64,000 nucleotides of DNA from Neolewinella aurantiaca (GTDB lineage: Bacteria; Bacteroidota; Bacteroidia; Chitinophagales; Saprospiraceae). Position 1 is the stretch's first letter, and each line of letters opens with the position of its first letter. The translations under genes were made by a program, and so were the position numbers. The stretch lies in NCBI RefSeq assembly GCF_008014675.1, contig NZ_VOXD01000001.1, forward strand, positions 124,001-188,000, in the 5' to 3' direction. A model generated the notes under the pieces. It saw only the letters and a list, made by a program, of their open reading frames with translations. It made no database searches and was not told where the DNA came from. Shown here in pieces: positions 26,202 through 36,307 of the stretch.

Positions 26202-26615
26202 TTAGCTTTCTGTACCAGGAACGATAGGCAGCAGCCGCGAGTCGGCAAGTGCTGCCGTGCGGTAGGAGAGCGTTTTCAGGTAGCCCTCATTTTGGGCAAA
26301 TTGCAGAAAAACTTCTTTGGAGGGGTGGCGAACCAGCAGGGCCAGGTCCCACACCTCTTCCTCCGGCCCGATCAGGAAGTGGTCCGCCTGCCCGGAAAAG
26401 ATGACTTCGGAGCCAACAGCTTCGAGAAAAGGCTTCGTTGCCTCAGTGTATTTCTGGTAAGCTTCGCGGCCGGACATAGGAATGGGTGGCTCCTTGCCCG
26501 CGGGGAAGACTGCCGTGTCGCGAAACCGAAGAAGATTAAGCATTACGACGGGGCCGGAGGTATTCCCTCCGAAGAAGCGTGCACCGGCCTGTTGGGTTAC
26601 GTCGAGATAGCTCAT
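26202..26615 (-). CDS. DUF1330-like small protein
   Basis: 137 residues, no signal peptide. The start of the domain, GPVVMLNLLRFRDTA, then GREAYQKYTEATKPFLEAVGSEVIFSG and WDLALLVRHPSKEVFLQF, fits the dimeric alpha/beta-barrel fold of DUF1330 and related ABM-type proteins. Members are small cytosolic proteins of unproven function. The last residues (LPIVPGTES) are polar and variable. It is flanked by repeats on both sides and has no operon partner. Confidence 0.75.
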   Translation of the reverse strand: MSYLDVTQQAGARFFGGNTSGPVVMLNLLRFRDTAVFPAGKEPPIPMSGREAYQKYTEATKPFLEAVGSEVIFSGQADHFLIGPEEEVWDLALLVRHPSKEVFLQFAQNEGYLKTLSYRTAALADSRLLPIVPGTES

Positions 26616-26706
26616 ACAGAAACTGGGTTTTAATGAAGCTGGAAGGTACGGTGTGAACGTATATCGTTCTCAGACGAACGATGACCAACCAGACTGGACG
26701 AGTTAC

Positions 26707-26880
26707 ATACTAGTGGACAAGCCAGCAAATATCGTTACCATCTAGCTTGGTCTTTTGCGCGCTGGCGTCGTTACCAAAACACTTCCGTAGCGACGGCTAT
26801 GCAAGTGTTTTGTCGCCTAGCCAGCACACAAAATACCTGCGCTACATGGCACGATATTTACTGGCTGGCCCACTAGCATA
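26707..26880. mobile_element. 174-bp palindromic miniature element
   Basis: Almost the whole element is an imperfect palindrome: CTAGTGGACAAGCCAGCAAA on the left faces TTTACTGGCTGGCCCACTAG on the right, followed inward by ATATCGT and ACGATAT and by CTGGCGTCGTTACCAAAACA and TGTTTTGTCGCCTAGCCAG. The inner part resembles that of the element at 687-851 although the ends differ. No coding capacity. A solo end is at 13609. Confidence 0.75.
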
Positions 26881-27141
26881 TTGAGCATTGTAAACCGGTG
26901 AGGTTTCGAGCGGAGGTGTGTCCCCTCAGGCCGGCGCGTAGGGATGTTTTGAGGTTGTTCCCTTAACAACCAAATGGTTGCTGTCAATTCTTACGAGCGG
27001 GAGCGAGAATTATCGTCTCCCCTCTCCGCTGAGCCGGAGGCGAAGCTTGCTGGAGAGGGGCTGAGGTTCCGGGCGGAGCGAGCTAGCATATTTTCAGGTT
27101 CAACCTCCCACCAGGGCTTCAACCTGAGCGCTTAACCAGCC

Positions 27142-27161
27142 TTTGCACCTGCGGCCGCGCC
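27142..27161 (+). repeat. Dispersed motif downstream of the CPBP gene
   Basis: TTTGCACCTGCGGCCGCGCC, a full consensus copy 24 bases beyond the stop of the gene at 27185. Confidence 0.82.
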
Positions 27162-27184
27162 CGGAAATTAGTGTTTTGCCTGCA

Positions 27185-28108
27185 TTATTGGTGGTTGGTG
27201 CCTGCCAGAACCTCTTGGTGTCCGTACCTGCTATTGGCCCACCAGCCGATGTAGGAAACCACGATCAGGCTCCCAACGCCCAACCACCATGGGGGCGTCT
27301 CGGAAAGTGCTGCGTCGGGGTTGAAATCTCCGGAAACGTACGCGACAACCACCTGAATACCGTTGAACAGCAGGTGTAAACCAACAGGAACCCATAGAGA
27401 ACGTGACCAGTAATAGGCGTACCCCAGCAAGACACCCAGCAATAATCGGGGGGCAAAGCCCGCAAATTCGAGGTGCATTGCACTGAAGAGAATCGCCGCG
27501 AGCCAGATTGCCGCGTGCGGGCTACCGAACCAGGGTTGGAGAATCCGCCTTTGAACCACGCCCCGCAGCAAAAGTTCCTCTCCTACGGCGGGCGTCACGG
27601 CGACGGTTATAAAAGTGAGGATGAATTCGGGGACGGCCGGCATGTCGAGAATTCCCTTGAGCAACAAATCCGTATTGTCTTCGTTACGCTGCATCCACTC
27701 GGGGAGGGGAACCTGCAGATTTAAATATGCCAGCCAGCCGACAAAAGGCAATGCGCAAACGAAGAAAAATGTGGTGACCGCTACGGAGGTTTTGGGGGGC
27801 GAAGTTGCCAGCCCTGCGGCTGGCCACCATTGTTTCCTGTACACAAAAATAAGGGCCAAAACAGCGGTGCCGGCAAAGGGCAGTAAATTACTAAGCAACA
27901 GATAGAAACGCAGCCATTGACGGCCGGTTCCGGTAGCTGTCTGACCGGCTATATCTGCCAGGTTGATCAACCCTGCAGAGCTCAGGCCGGAACCCACAAT
28001 TGCCACCAGCAAAGCCAGTATAAGGAAGGCACCAAGCATGGCCAGAAAGAGCCGGGCCGGTCTTTCCGGAACGGTGATTGTTCTATAATAGGAGGGGAGT
28101 GGTTTCAT
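27185..28108 (-). CDS. CPBP family intramembrane metalloprotease
   Basis: 307 residues with about eight membrane spans. The CPBP (CAAX protease/bacteriocin-processing, Abi) signature is complete: VGEELLLRGVVQRRI with the Glu pair and Arg, FSAMHLEFAGF with the first His, and GLHLLFNGIQ with the second His and Asn. These enzymes cut within or near the membrane; bacterial substrates are mostly unknown. The N-terminal 30 residues are cytosolic. Single gene. Confidence 0.9.
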   Translation of the reverse strand: MKPLPSYYRTITVPERPARLFLAMLGAFLILALLVAIVGSGLSSAGLINLADIAGQTATGTGRQWLRFYLLLSNLLPFAGTAVLALIFVYRKQWWPAAGLATSPPKTSVAVTTFFFVCALPFVGWLAYLNLQVPLPEWMQRNEDNTDLLLKGILDMPAVPEFILTFITVAVTPAVGEELLLRGVVQRRILQPWFGSPHAAIWLAAILFSAMHLEFAGFAPRLLLGVLLGYAYYWSRSLWVPVGLHLLFNGIQVVVAYVSGDFNPDAALSETPPWWLGVGSLIVVSYIGWWANSRYGHQEVLAGTNHQ

Positions 28109-28344
28109 AAATGAAGACTAAAGATGTATTTTGCGGTCAATTACTGGGCTAAAATGAATTTTTACCCATTTTTATTTTTATCAATCGTAGCGCAAACAGC
28201 GCAAGATTCACTTTCGTACTCAGGTCCTAAACTAGCTAAGCTTTCACCACTAAAAAGTTCTGGTAACACCTAAATATACACACAACCCGTTCGACCCTGG
28301 TTCGAATGTTGATTTTGCTTTGTTTCTACACAGTGTTATTGTTA

Positions 28345-31300
28345 ATGTCATTTCTATATAAGGTTTTAACCTTTCTACTAATTCTAACCAGTTGCAGCAA
28401 TTTGGCTCACGCTCAGTGTACTGATGCAAACACTGGTTCGATGACCTACGATGGTTTTGATTTTGCGGATCGGCCCAGCACTTACTATGCGGAAGGAGAT
28501 TCCGTTGAGCTGTGTTTCTCGCTTGATAATCAATTTCAGACGCCCGATGCGGAATGGGTTCATGCCGTTCTTATCGCATCGGTTGGTCCAGGCTTCAAGT
28601 TCGGCTCTGTCGTCCCTTCCGGCCCGCCGCCAACTGCCTGTCGCCCTGCGGGAAACTGGGCTTTTTACGATACGTGGTCGCGGTGTATGACGAACTGCCC
28701 TACCACATCTACTTTCTATAATGGTTATGCTTTCGATAGTTCGGAGGGTACCGGTGAAAGTTGTGGAGACCCGGGTGTACTCGATGGAGATCCCGGTAAT
28801 AACTATGGTGACGGACCCGGGAACTGTGGTCTGGTCTTCTGCTGGAAAGTCGAAGTTGTCGACGCGGGTGGGGTGCCTGCAGCCGATGCGTATTCCGTAC
28901 AGGTACGGGTACTTGCTGATGGCGTTTCCGGTGGGTACTCAGGTGGCCAGGGTGGGTTTTGTCGTTCACCCTGTACAGACCTGCCCGACATTTGTTTCCC
29001 CGAAATCGGGGAGGTAGACACCAGAGTACTTAACGAACCATGCCCGGGTGAAAACTTCAACCTCGAAGCATTCTTCCCCGGCGGCGGCAATTTTAACGGC
29101 CTCGATGTTATTTGGCAGGATGCCGTTTCTGGCTCTGTGGTTGCTATGGGCCAGTTCGCCAGCCTTCCGGAGGGTAATTATACCGTGTCCGTATCCCGCC
29201 CGGGGTGTGCTTCACAAGCAGTGGATGTTGTTCTCGACCTGACGATTCCCGTACTGGAATACATGGGCCCCCCGGACGGAGAGTTCTTCTGTCACGGAGA
29301 ACCCATTGACATGAGTATTACGGTAACCAACGCAACGGTAAACTCCATCATCTGGACGCTGGACGGTACTCCGGTGAGCAATGGTAATTCATATTCCATA
29401 GCAGAAGCGACCGCAGCCGATGGTGGCGAATACAGTATCAACGTAAATTACGGAGATGGTTGTGACACTGCTTTCGTACTTGACCTGTTCGTTGGGGATA
29501 ACGTTCTGCTGGACATCACACCCTACGATACTGCTTACTGTGAGTTCGATATCATAACCTTCACCGCTGCACAGACCAACGGGATGCCCATCCCCAACGA
29601 CTGGACGATGACCTGGGATGGCGGAGTAGGAAGTGGACCCACCTATACATTTTCAGCCTTCGGAAACGGACCTCAGATTGCAGTACTGGAGGTAATTGAC
29701 GGTGATGGCTGTGTTTTTCAGTTCGATCATCCGTATACAGTTAACGCACTCCCCGAGGTTTCCATCGATCCCGTAGAACAGAGTATCTGCTCGGGGCAGA
29801 CCGCAACGGTTGTCGCGACGCCAATTTCCGGAACGCCTCCTTTCAGCTATGTCTGGGGGCCGGAGAACATCGTCACGGGAGATACTTATACCGTCGAGCC
29901 TCCCTACACCTTACAGATGGTTGACTTCGATGTATCCATCACCGATGCCAACGGATGTATCAATTACAGTGAATTGGGCTCCGTATTTCTGAGCGCTCCG
30001 CCGGTTCGCCCGAGCCTGAGCTGTATACCTGTTTGTGTCAGCGAAATACGCTTTAACTGGACCCAATCGGGGGCAAGCTTCTTCCAACTATACGCCAGGA
30101 TCAATTTCGGCCCCGAAATGCTCATCGAGGATAATTACACCGATCTGGAGTATCTTTTCACCGGTCTGAATCCCGGGGATATGGTGGAATTACGTGTCGT
30201 CCCCTTCGCCGGGGACGCAGTAAACAACTGTGAGGGGCCGGACCGGTCCAGGTCATGTGATACACCTCTGTTTTCCACACCAGGTTTTGTGGTCGATTTT
30301 CCCGACCCTGTTTGTACCGAAGATGGTGGCAGCTCTATCGAACTCGGGATTTCCGCTGGCGAAGAAGGTACTTTTGTCATGAATTCAGTCTCTTTAGGCC
30401 TTACGGACAGCCTGGCGGACGCAGATGGTTCCACTACTATTCTGATTCCTGGCCTGCCGGCGGGAACCAACTCTCAGGTTCATACGGTTGATATCGCCTA
30501 CGAAGGCGTTGGTGGCCGCTGTCCTTCTGATACAACCATCCAGATTACTGCGGTTCGTGCTCCGGAAGCTGAATTTTCGCTGGATGCTATTTCGGTCTGT
30601 GGTAATTCTGCTGATTTTACAGCGACCCTCACCACGCCAGCTACCGTTACGGATGTGTACGACCTTCAGCTGGAAAACCCGGCCGTTGGGAGCGTAGCCT
30701 CCGGTGGCCTCGGCACCTGGGATATCACCATCGACTCGGTGGGTACTCATACCCTGGTGCTGACTACCCAAAATGCTTTGGACGCAGCCTGTGTCGATAC
30801 CTTCAGGGCCCAGGTTACCCTCGTTGCACCATTGCCCGCCCCCGTCATTCAGTGTGGTTCTGTAGGGCTGGACTTCGTAACGTTCATCTGGAACGACACG
30901 GGCCACGACAGTTACACGGTCAATGAGATTGATATTCCTGCCGGAGGTGTGGTTACCCGCAACGGAAACTCAGTATCGGTTACCAACCTCAGTGTTGATG
31001 ATGTCGTGATGATTTCCGTAACGGGAGTATCGGCCGGCTGTCCGGATGTAGTTTCCGAAATTGCGTCCTGTGTGGCTGAATCTTGTCCGGATATCACCCT
31101 TTCGATTGATGATCCGGGAACTTTCTGCGAAAGCGTAGATCAGGACATCGACTTCACCGTTACGGCTCAGGGCAGTGACGGATCGGGAATTCTGAGCTGG
31201 CAAATCGACGGTGCTCCGTTCTCGGGCACATTCAATCCTTCGGTCTTAGGGGCTGGCAGCTATACCATAGATGCGCTGCTCGACGAAGGCTGTGATTTCC

Positions 31301-34300
31301 GTGCATCTATTCAACTGGTGATCAATCCGGTACCGTCCTCTGCTTTTGACTTGCCCGACGGTCCGATTTGTATCAATACGGAAGTTTTGGGCGCGGTCGC
31401 AGGTGCAGCGCAAGCCGGTTTCACGTACGAATTCTCGGCGCCAGGTGCAGTCACTTCACCCGGAGCAGATGATGCCTCTATGAACTTCAGTTGGACAACT
31501 CCGGGACGGAAATACGTCTCTCTCACCGTCACTTCAGACGAGGGCTGTATCGGTGAAACCTTTACTGACAGCATCGACGTAGCTACTCCGTTAATAACTC
31601 CCGTAGTACAGTGTGACACTGTAGATATGGAATTCGTTGTCTTCTCCTGGCCCAACCAGATGGATGCAGATAGTTTTGCCATTTCAATTGATGGAGGACC
31701 TGTCTTCTTCCAGGATTCCACCACCCTGTACGTTGGTGGTCTTGGCGTCGGACAGACTGTCGGCATCAGCGTACAAGCCATTGGCGAAGGGCCTTGTGCC
31801 CTGCCCGCTGCGGGCACGGGAAGTTGTACCACGGTGTCCTGTCCTTCACTCACGATTACTCCTCCTGCCGATACCACATTTTGTTCTATGGACGGACCGC
31901 TTCAATACCCGCTTACTGCCATCATAACCGGGGACAACGGAGCCGGAATGGTTACGTTTTCCGGCGGCCCTGGTGTGATTCAGGTAGGAAACGACTACTT
32001 TTTTGATATCGACTCTGCTGGTGTCGGGGAGCATTTAATTACGGTAGACTTCGAAGAAGGGATGTGCATGGGGTCAGAGACTTTTACCTATACCGTAACC
32101 CAAACCCCTACGAGTGATTTCACCGTAAACGGTTCTACCTCCGGAGTAATAGACGTTTGTGTTGGTGAGTCCTTTAGTGTCGAATACACCGGAAACATGA
32201 CCGCTCAGGACAGTGCCACTTTCTGCTGGACATACACGCCTGATGACCAACTGCCAACCCCAATCGACACTTTCGGTTTCGAATCGCACAATTGTATGTA
32301 CCAAATGGCAGGAACCTACAGGATCTGCCTTGAGGTGAAACTAGACAGTTGTACCAGCGAGATGACCTGTTTCGATATCGTTTGCAGCGCACCGCCGGAG
32401 GCACCGGTAGTAGACTGTTCTCCGGTTGATCTGAATTCGATTCTCTTCACCTGGAACGCAGTAGCTAATGCATCGGGTTACCTCCTGACCTTCGATGATG
32501 GCTCGACGACGACAACTACCGACCTTGAGTACACTGCAACCGGTCTGCAGCCCGGAGAATCCTTCGGCTTGGAAGTGGTTGCTATTTCAAGTAACCAGTG
32601 TGGAGACAGCCCGTCATCAGGACGGATGGAATGTAGTTCTGAACCTTGTCCGTCGCTTACTGCGGATCTCTCCTCCGTACCGGAACAAATCTGTATTCTC
32701 GATGGTGACGAGACCATCGCTCTTACTGACATAGTGGTTACCGGAGGCCTTGGTACGGGTAACTTTACCTTCAACGGTGCCGGAGTTGTCAATGATACCT
32801 TTTATGCCGCTACGGTGCCTTATAACGAAGCGGGGACGACTTATACCATTTCGATGATGTACGGGGAGGCAGGCCCTTGTCCGCTGGACACGACTTTCGA
32901 TATCACGGTCTTCCGCCGTCCGATGGCTTTCTTCACCGATCCCGGAGCACAGTGTCTGGGTGATACAACATTGGTACGGGTTGGTAGTACCAACTTCGTC
33001 GCCAACAACGATGTGAGGACCAACTTTGCCGATGGTACGATAATTCCCGACGGAGACCCCGACGATACAGAGTATCTGATTGTATTCCCTACTGCGGGTA
33101 CCAGAACGATTACCGCCACCGTAATCAGCAATATCAGCGGTTGCCCCAGCGAGGAGGTGACGCTTGATATCGAAGTCATTGCACCGCTACCTGCGCCTGC
33201 TTTGGTTTGTGGCACGGCGACGCTTGAAACGGTAGAAGTTACCTGGGCCGACATCCCCGGTGCTACCGGTTACGTGGTAACAACCAGCAACGAACAGAGT
33301 GAAACCCTGCCGGCCGGTTCTACCTCCTATACTGCTGTCAACCTCCTGCCGTCTACGGATGTAACCTTTACCGTTAATGCATTAGGCGATGCACCGTGTG
33401 GTGATGGCCCGGTACAAACTTTGATTTGCCGGACAATGGATTGCCCCGGAGGAGTAGTCCAGTCCGATACACCCGCCGGCAGTCAGTGTCTTGACGGAAC
33501 GGAATCGGCGATCCTGCTGGAAGCCAGCCTTACTTCGGGTGATCCGTTCAACGGAACCGTCGCTTGGTCAGGAACAGGAGTTGTCGACAACGGCGATGGC
33601 ACCTTCAGCTTTGATCCCACAGGGCTCGCTGCCGGAGACTACACCGCAACCGTCAACTACGACGGACCGGCCAATTGTGACTCCGAAGCCAGTGTTGTCC
33701 TCACCCTTTTCGATGTACCCGTAATCGGTTTTAACGCGATGCCCGCACAACTGTGCGAGGGCGAAGAGTTCAATATCTTCTTCACGGGGACCGCCGAAAC
33801 GGGCGATGAATTTGTCTGGGATTTCGACGGTGCAGTGGTGAACGACCTTAACGATGAAAGTTACCTTGTACGCTGGGATACTCCCGGCCTTCATATGGTT
33901 TCCCTGACGGTAAACGGTAACTGTTCTGCCTCCGCAGACTTCGAAATAGACATCACACCTACCCTGGAAGCTCCGCTGGTGAACTGTACCCGCCAGGACC
34001 TGGACGGCGTGCTCTTTACCTGGGCCGATGTGCCGGCAGCCTCTGAAGGCTACCGCGTGAGTGTGAACGGAGGCCCCTACGGTTCGGTGCAGGACTCTAC
34101 CAGTTTCTACGTAGGAGATCTTGACTTCGGTGAAAACGTCACGATTAATGTAATCTCGGTACGGAGCGGAACCAACTGTGACCAGAGTGCACCCAGCACA
34201 GCGGTAGACTGTGCCGCACGTGAATGTCCGGACGTAACCTTTGCACCCGCTGCATCGCAAACGGTATTCTGCGACGATGAAACGGAACCCGTAATACTTA

Positions 34301-36084
34301 GCGCCAACCTGGCCGGCGACGACGGAACCGGAGACCTTGAATGGACCGGAAACGGTGTTGTCAATAATAACGGAGAGTTCTCCTTTGATCCGGTCATGGC
34401 CGGTGTGGGAACCCATACACTAACCGTCACTTACGTTCAGGAAGCCCTTTGTTCTTACTCCGAAACCATGGAAATGACGGTAAACGCCACCCCTGCTGTT
34501 GCGATCACTCAGGGAGCCAACATTACCTGTACCGGAACCATGGTTACCTTCAGCCTCGATGGTACACGCGATCCGGAAACTGAATATAGTTTCGAATTTG
34601 GCAACGCAACAGTAAGCGATCTCGGTAATGAGAACTACGAAGTTTCTTACTCCGCAGGAGGAACGTACACCGTTACCCTTACTGCAGAACGCAACGGATG
34701 TATGAACACGGCGACCACGACAATTGCGGTCGAAGAGGAAGTGTCGGCTGGTACTCCGGTCAGCGGAGCCCTCGATATCTGCGCCGGTACAAGTGAATTG
34801 ATAGACCTGTCTTCCAGAGTAGTTAACGCAACAGAAGGCGGTACCTGGTCGACTACCTCCGGTGGCGTACCTAACGGCAACCTCAACGCAACGACCGGTA
34901 GCCTCAACCCCGGCGGTTTGGCTGCAGGTTCGTACACCTTCGCCTACACGGTAGACGGTGGAAGCTGCCCCGAAGACGTCGCCGAAGTAACCGTTAACCT
35001 GCTCGCTGCACCAATTGCTGATGCCGGGCCGGGGCAACGTCTCACCTGTAACATGGGGATGGTCAGCCTCGACGGATCCAACTCAGAATCCGGCGACGGA
35101 TACACTTACCTCTGGACCAGCGAAGACCCCAATGTCATAATCACCGATGCCGACCAGCAAATGATCGACGTTGGTCAACCCGGCGTTTACCAACTGCGTG
35201 TAACCAATGCCATTGGTTGTTCTGCGGTAAGTGAAGTAACCGTGACCGCAGAAACCGAGGCTCCGGTTATGGAGCTGGAGGTAAGTAACATTACCTGTTT
35301 TGCGTCCGACAACGGTGCCATCAGTGTGACGAATGTCAGCGGCGGACGACCTCCTTACACTTACCGACTCAACGGTGAAGACCGTGGGCAGTCCACTCTT
35401 TTTGCCAACCTGGAACCCGGTTCGCACGACGTGCAGATTACGGATGCGAACGGCTGTTTCAGTAACGTCATCCTTGACCTGACACAGCCCGACGAGCTCA
35501 CGGTCCGGCTTCAGTTCCCGGGTGACAGTACCTCAACCACCGCAGGAACAGAGATCTTTATCACGGCTAGCGTAAACGGTGGCAACTCGCTGGATACTTT
35601 GATCTGGCAGCCCGACAGTGTAACCGTTGGTGACGGACAGAATGGTATCCGCTTCATCGCCAACGAGACCCAGATGATTTCCGTAACGGTAGTGGACGAA
35701 CTGGGCTGTACGGCGACGGACCAGATGATGCTGCTCGTGCGCCGTGATCGTCCGGTTTACTTCCCGACGGCCTTTAGCCCGAACGGTGACAACATCAACG
35801 ACATCTTCTTCATCGGTGGCGATCTGGATCAGATCGACTACATCAGTAACTTCCTCATTTTCGATCGTTGGGGCGAAGCCGTTTACACCGGCCCGCAAAA
35901 CCGAACCGACGGAATGGGAGGAACGGTCGGAGAAGGCTTCCTGCCCAACGACCCAGCCTTCGGCTGGGATGGTACATTGAATGGCAAGACGATGAACCCT
36001 CAGGTTCTGGTGTATACCGCAACGGTTCACTTCTCCGACGGAGAGGTAATCGTGTACAAGGGAGATTTCGTGCTGATGCGCTAA
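28345..36084 (+). CDS. Giant modular surface protein with type-B T9SS sorting domain
   Basis: 2,579 residues from ATG at 28345 (MSFLYKVLTF, a normal signal peptide ending AHAQ); an ATG at 28306 adds a needless leader. The middle repeats a unit about 250-275 residues long six times, starting near nucleotides 30004, 30829, 31585, 32392, 33182 and 33958. Each unit opens with an FN3-like domain (APxPxVxC...FxW); five of the six then have a C-x4-CP linker, and Ig/PKD-like domains follow. Later come an Ig/PKD domain, an SprB-type repeat (NITCFASDNGAISVTNVSGG) near 35280, and the gliding-associated C-terminal domain (FPTAFSPNGDNINDIFF) used for type IX secretion. It is likely an adhesin or matrix protein. 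A dispersed-motif copy lies inside at 31390. Confidence 0.92.
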   Translation: MSFLYKVLTFLLILTSCSNLAHAQCTDANTGSMTYDGFDFADRPSTYYAEGDSVELCFSLDNQFQTPDAEWVHAVLIASVGPGFKFGSVVPSGPPPTACRPAGNWAFYDTWSRCMTNCPTTSTFYNGYAFDSSEGTGESCGDPGVLDGDPGNNYGDGPGNCGLVFCWKVEVVDAGGVPAADAYSVQVRVLADGVSGGYSGGQGGFCRSPCTDLPDICFPEIGEVDTRVLNEPCPGENFNLEAFFPGGGNFNGLDVIWQDAVSGSVVAMGQFASLPEGNYTVSVSRPGCASQAVDVVLDLTIPVLEYMGPPDGEFFCHGEPIDMSITVTNATVNSIIWTLDGTPVSNGNSYSIAEATAADGGEYSINVNYGDGCDTAFVLDLFVGDNVLLDITPYDTAYCEFDIITFTAAQTNGMPIPNDWTMTWDGGVGSGPTYTFSAFGNGPQIAVLEVIDGDGCVFQFDHPYTVNALPEVSIDPVEQSICSGQTATVVATPISGTPPFSYVWGPENIVTGDTYTVEPPYTLQMVDFDVSITDANGCINYSELGSVFLSAPPVRPSLSCIPVCVSEIRFNWTQSGASFFQLYARINFGPEMLIEDNYTDLEYLFTGLNPGDMVELRVVPFAGDAVNNCEGPDRSRSCDTPLFSTPGFVVDFPDPVCTEDGGSSIELGISAGEEGTFVMNSVSLGLTDSLADADGSTTILIPGLPAGTNSQVHTVDIAYEGVGGRCPSDTTIQITAVRAPEAEFSLDAISVCGNSADFTATLTTPATVTDVYDLQLENPAVGSVASGGLGTWDITIDSVGTHTLVLTTQNALDAACVDTFRAQVTLVAPLPAPVIQCGSVGLDFVTFIWNDTGHDSYTVNEIDIPAGGVVTRNGNSVSVTNLSVDDVVMISVTGVSAGCPDVVSEIASCVAESCPDITLSIDDPGTFCESVDQDIDFTVTAQGSDGSGILSWQIDGAPFSGTFNPSVLGAGSYTIDALLDEGCDFRASIQLVINPVPSSAFDLPDGPICINTEVLGAVAGAAQAGFTYEFSAPGAVTSPGADDASMNFSWTTPGRKYVSLTVTSDEGCIGETFTDSIDVATPLITPVVQCDTVDMEFVVFSWPNQMDADSFAISIDGGPVFFQDSTTLYVGGLGVGQTVGISVQAIGEGPCALPAAGTGSCTTVSCPSLTITPPADTTFCSMDGPLQYPLTAIITGDNGAGMVTFSGGPGVIQVGNDYFFDIDSAGVGEHLITVDFEEGMCMGSETFTYTVTQTPTSDFTVNGSTSGVIDVCVGESFSVEYTGNMTAQDSATFCWTYTPDDQLPTPIDTFGFESHNCMYQMAGTYRICLEVKLDSCTSEMTCFDIVCSAPPEAPVVDCSPVDLNSILFTWNAVANASGYLLTFDDGSTTTTTDLEYTATGLQPGESFGLEVVAISSNQCGDSPSSGRMECSSEPCPSLTADLSSVPEQICILDGDETIALTDIVVTGGLGTGNFTFNGAGVVNDTFYAATVPYNEAGTTYTISMMYGEAGPCPLDTTFDITVFRRPMAFFTDPGAQCLGDTTLVRVGSTNFVANNDVRTNFADGTIIPDGDPDDTEYLIVFPTAGTRTITATVISNISGCPSEEVTLDIEVIAPLPAPALVCGTATLETVEVTWADIPGATGYVVTTSNEQSETLPAGSTSYTAVNLLPSTDVTFTVNALGDAPCGDGPVQTLICRTMDCPGGVVQSDTPAGSQCLDGTESAILLEASLTSGDPFNGTVAWSGTGVVDNGDGTFSFDPTGLAAGDYTATVNYDGPANCDSEASVVLTLFDVPVIGFNAMPAQLCEGEEFNIFFTGTAETGDEFVWDFDGAVVNDLNDESYLVRWDTPGLHMVSLTVNGNCSASADFEIDITPTLEAPLVNCTRQDLDGVLFTWADVPAASEGYRVSVNGGPYGSVQDSTSFYVGDLDFGENVTINVISVRSGTNCDQSAPSTAVDCAARECPDVTFAPAASQTVFCDDETEPVILSANLAGDDGTGDLEWTGNGVVNNNGEFSFDPVMAGVGTHTLTVTYVQEALCSYSETMEMTVNATPAVAITQGANITCTGTMVTFSLDGTRDPETEYSFEFGNATVSDLGNENYEVSYSAGGTYTVTLTAERNGCMNTATTTIAVEEEVSAGTPVSGALDICAGTSELIDLSSRVVNATEGGTWSTTSGGVPNGNLNATTGSLNPGGLAAGSYTFAYTVDGGSCPEDVAEVTVNLLAAPIADAGPGQRLTCNMGMVSLDGSNSESGDGYTYLWTSEDPNVIITDADQQMIDVGQPGVYQLRVTNAIGCSAVSEVTVTAETEAPVMELEVSNITCFASDNGAISVTNVSGGRPPYTYRLNGEDRGQSTLFANLEPGSHDVQITDANGCFSNVILDLTQPDELTVRLQFPGDSTSTTAGTEIFITASVNGGNSLDTLIWQPDSVTVGDGQNGIRFIANETQMISVTVVDELGCTATDQMMLLVRRDRPVYFPTAFSPNGDNINDIFFIGGDLDQIDYISNFLIFDRWGEAVYTGPQNRTDGMGGTVGEGFLPNDPAFGWDGTLNGKTMNPQVLVYTATVHFSDGEVIVYKGDFVLMR
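31390..31407 (-). repeat. Dispersed motif inside the giant protein gene
   Basis: GGCGCGGTCGCAGGTGCA, encoding GAVAGA within a PKD/Ig-like domain. Confidence 0.65.
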
Positions 36085-36190
36085 ATCGCTCAGGAAAAGG
36101 GAGAATATACCGATTCCACGACGTGTACCGCCGGTTTCCGTAAAGGAAACCGGCGGTTCGCTTTACCAGACGGCCTTTCCAACCTTCCCG

Positions 36191-36207
36191 GCACCTGCGT
36201 GCGCGCC
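36191..36207 (+). repeat. Dispersed motif upstream of the glycosyltransferase fusion
   Basis: GCACCTGCGTGCGCGCC, intergenic, about 100 bases before the next gene. Confidence 0.75.
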
Positions 36208-36294
36208 TCCGGGACCTGCACCGGATAAATATCCGGAACCGGTAGTACAGGGGGCAAACAGACCGAAGCAACGGCGATTATTTGATGGTTTGAC

Positions 36295-36302
36295 TACCTT
36301 CG
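36295..36302 (+). promoter_or_regulatory. -7 box of the glycosyltransferase fusion
   Basis: TACCTTCG, then five bases, then ATG. The transcript would start at or next to the start codon. Confidence 0.5.
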
Positions 36303-36307
36303 TCCCT

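Larger units (their letters stand above)
26616..27184. other. Repeat-rich non-coding stretch
   Basis: No gene seen. Contents: a 174-bp palindromic element (26707-26880), a CTCCCCTCTCC/GGAGAGGGG hairpin at 27015-27064, and a dispersed-motif copy at 27142-27161 just beyond the CPBP gene stop. Confidence 0.65.

Noticed and set aside
28285-28320. TTCGACCCTGGTTCGAATG, tRNA T-loop-like
   Set aside because: No acceptor stem, anticodon arm or D arm around it.
33568-34416. 282-codon minus-strand open frame within the giant protein
   Set aside because: Antisense to repeated FN3/PKD modules; Cys/Gly-rich noise with no domain.
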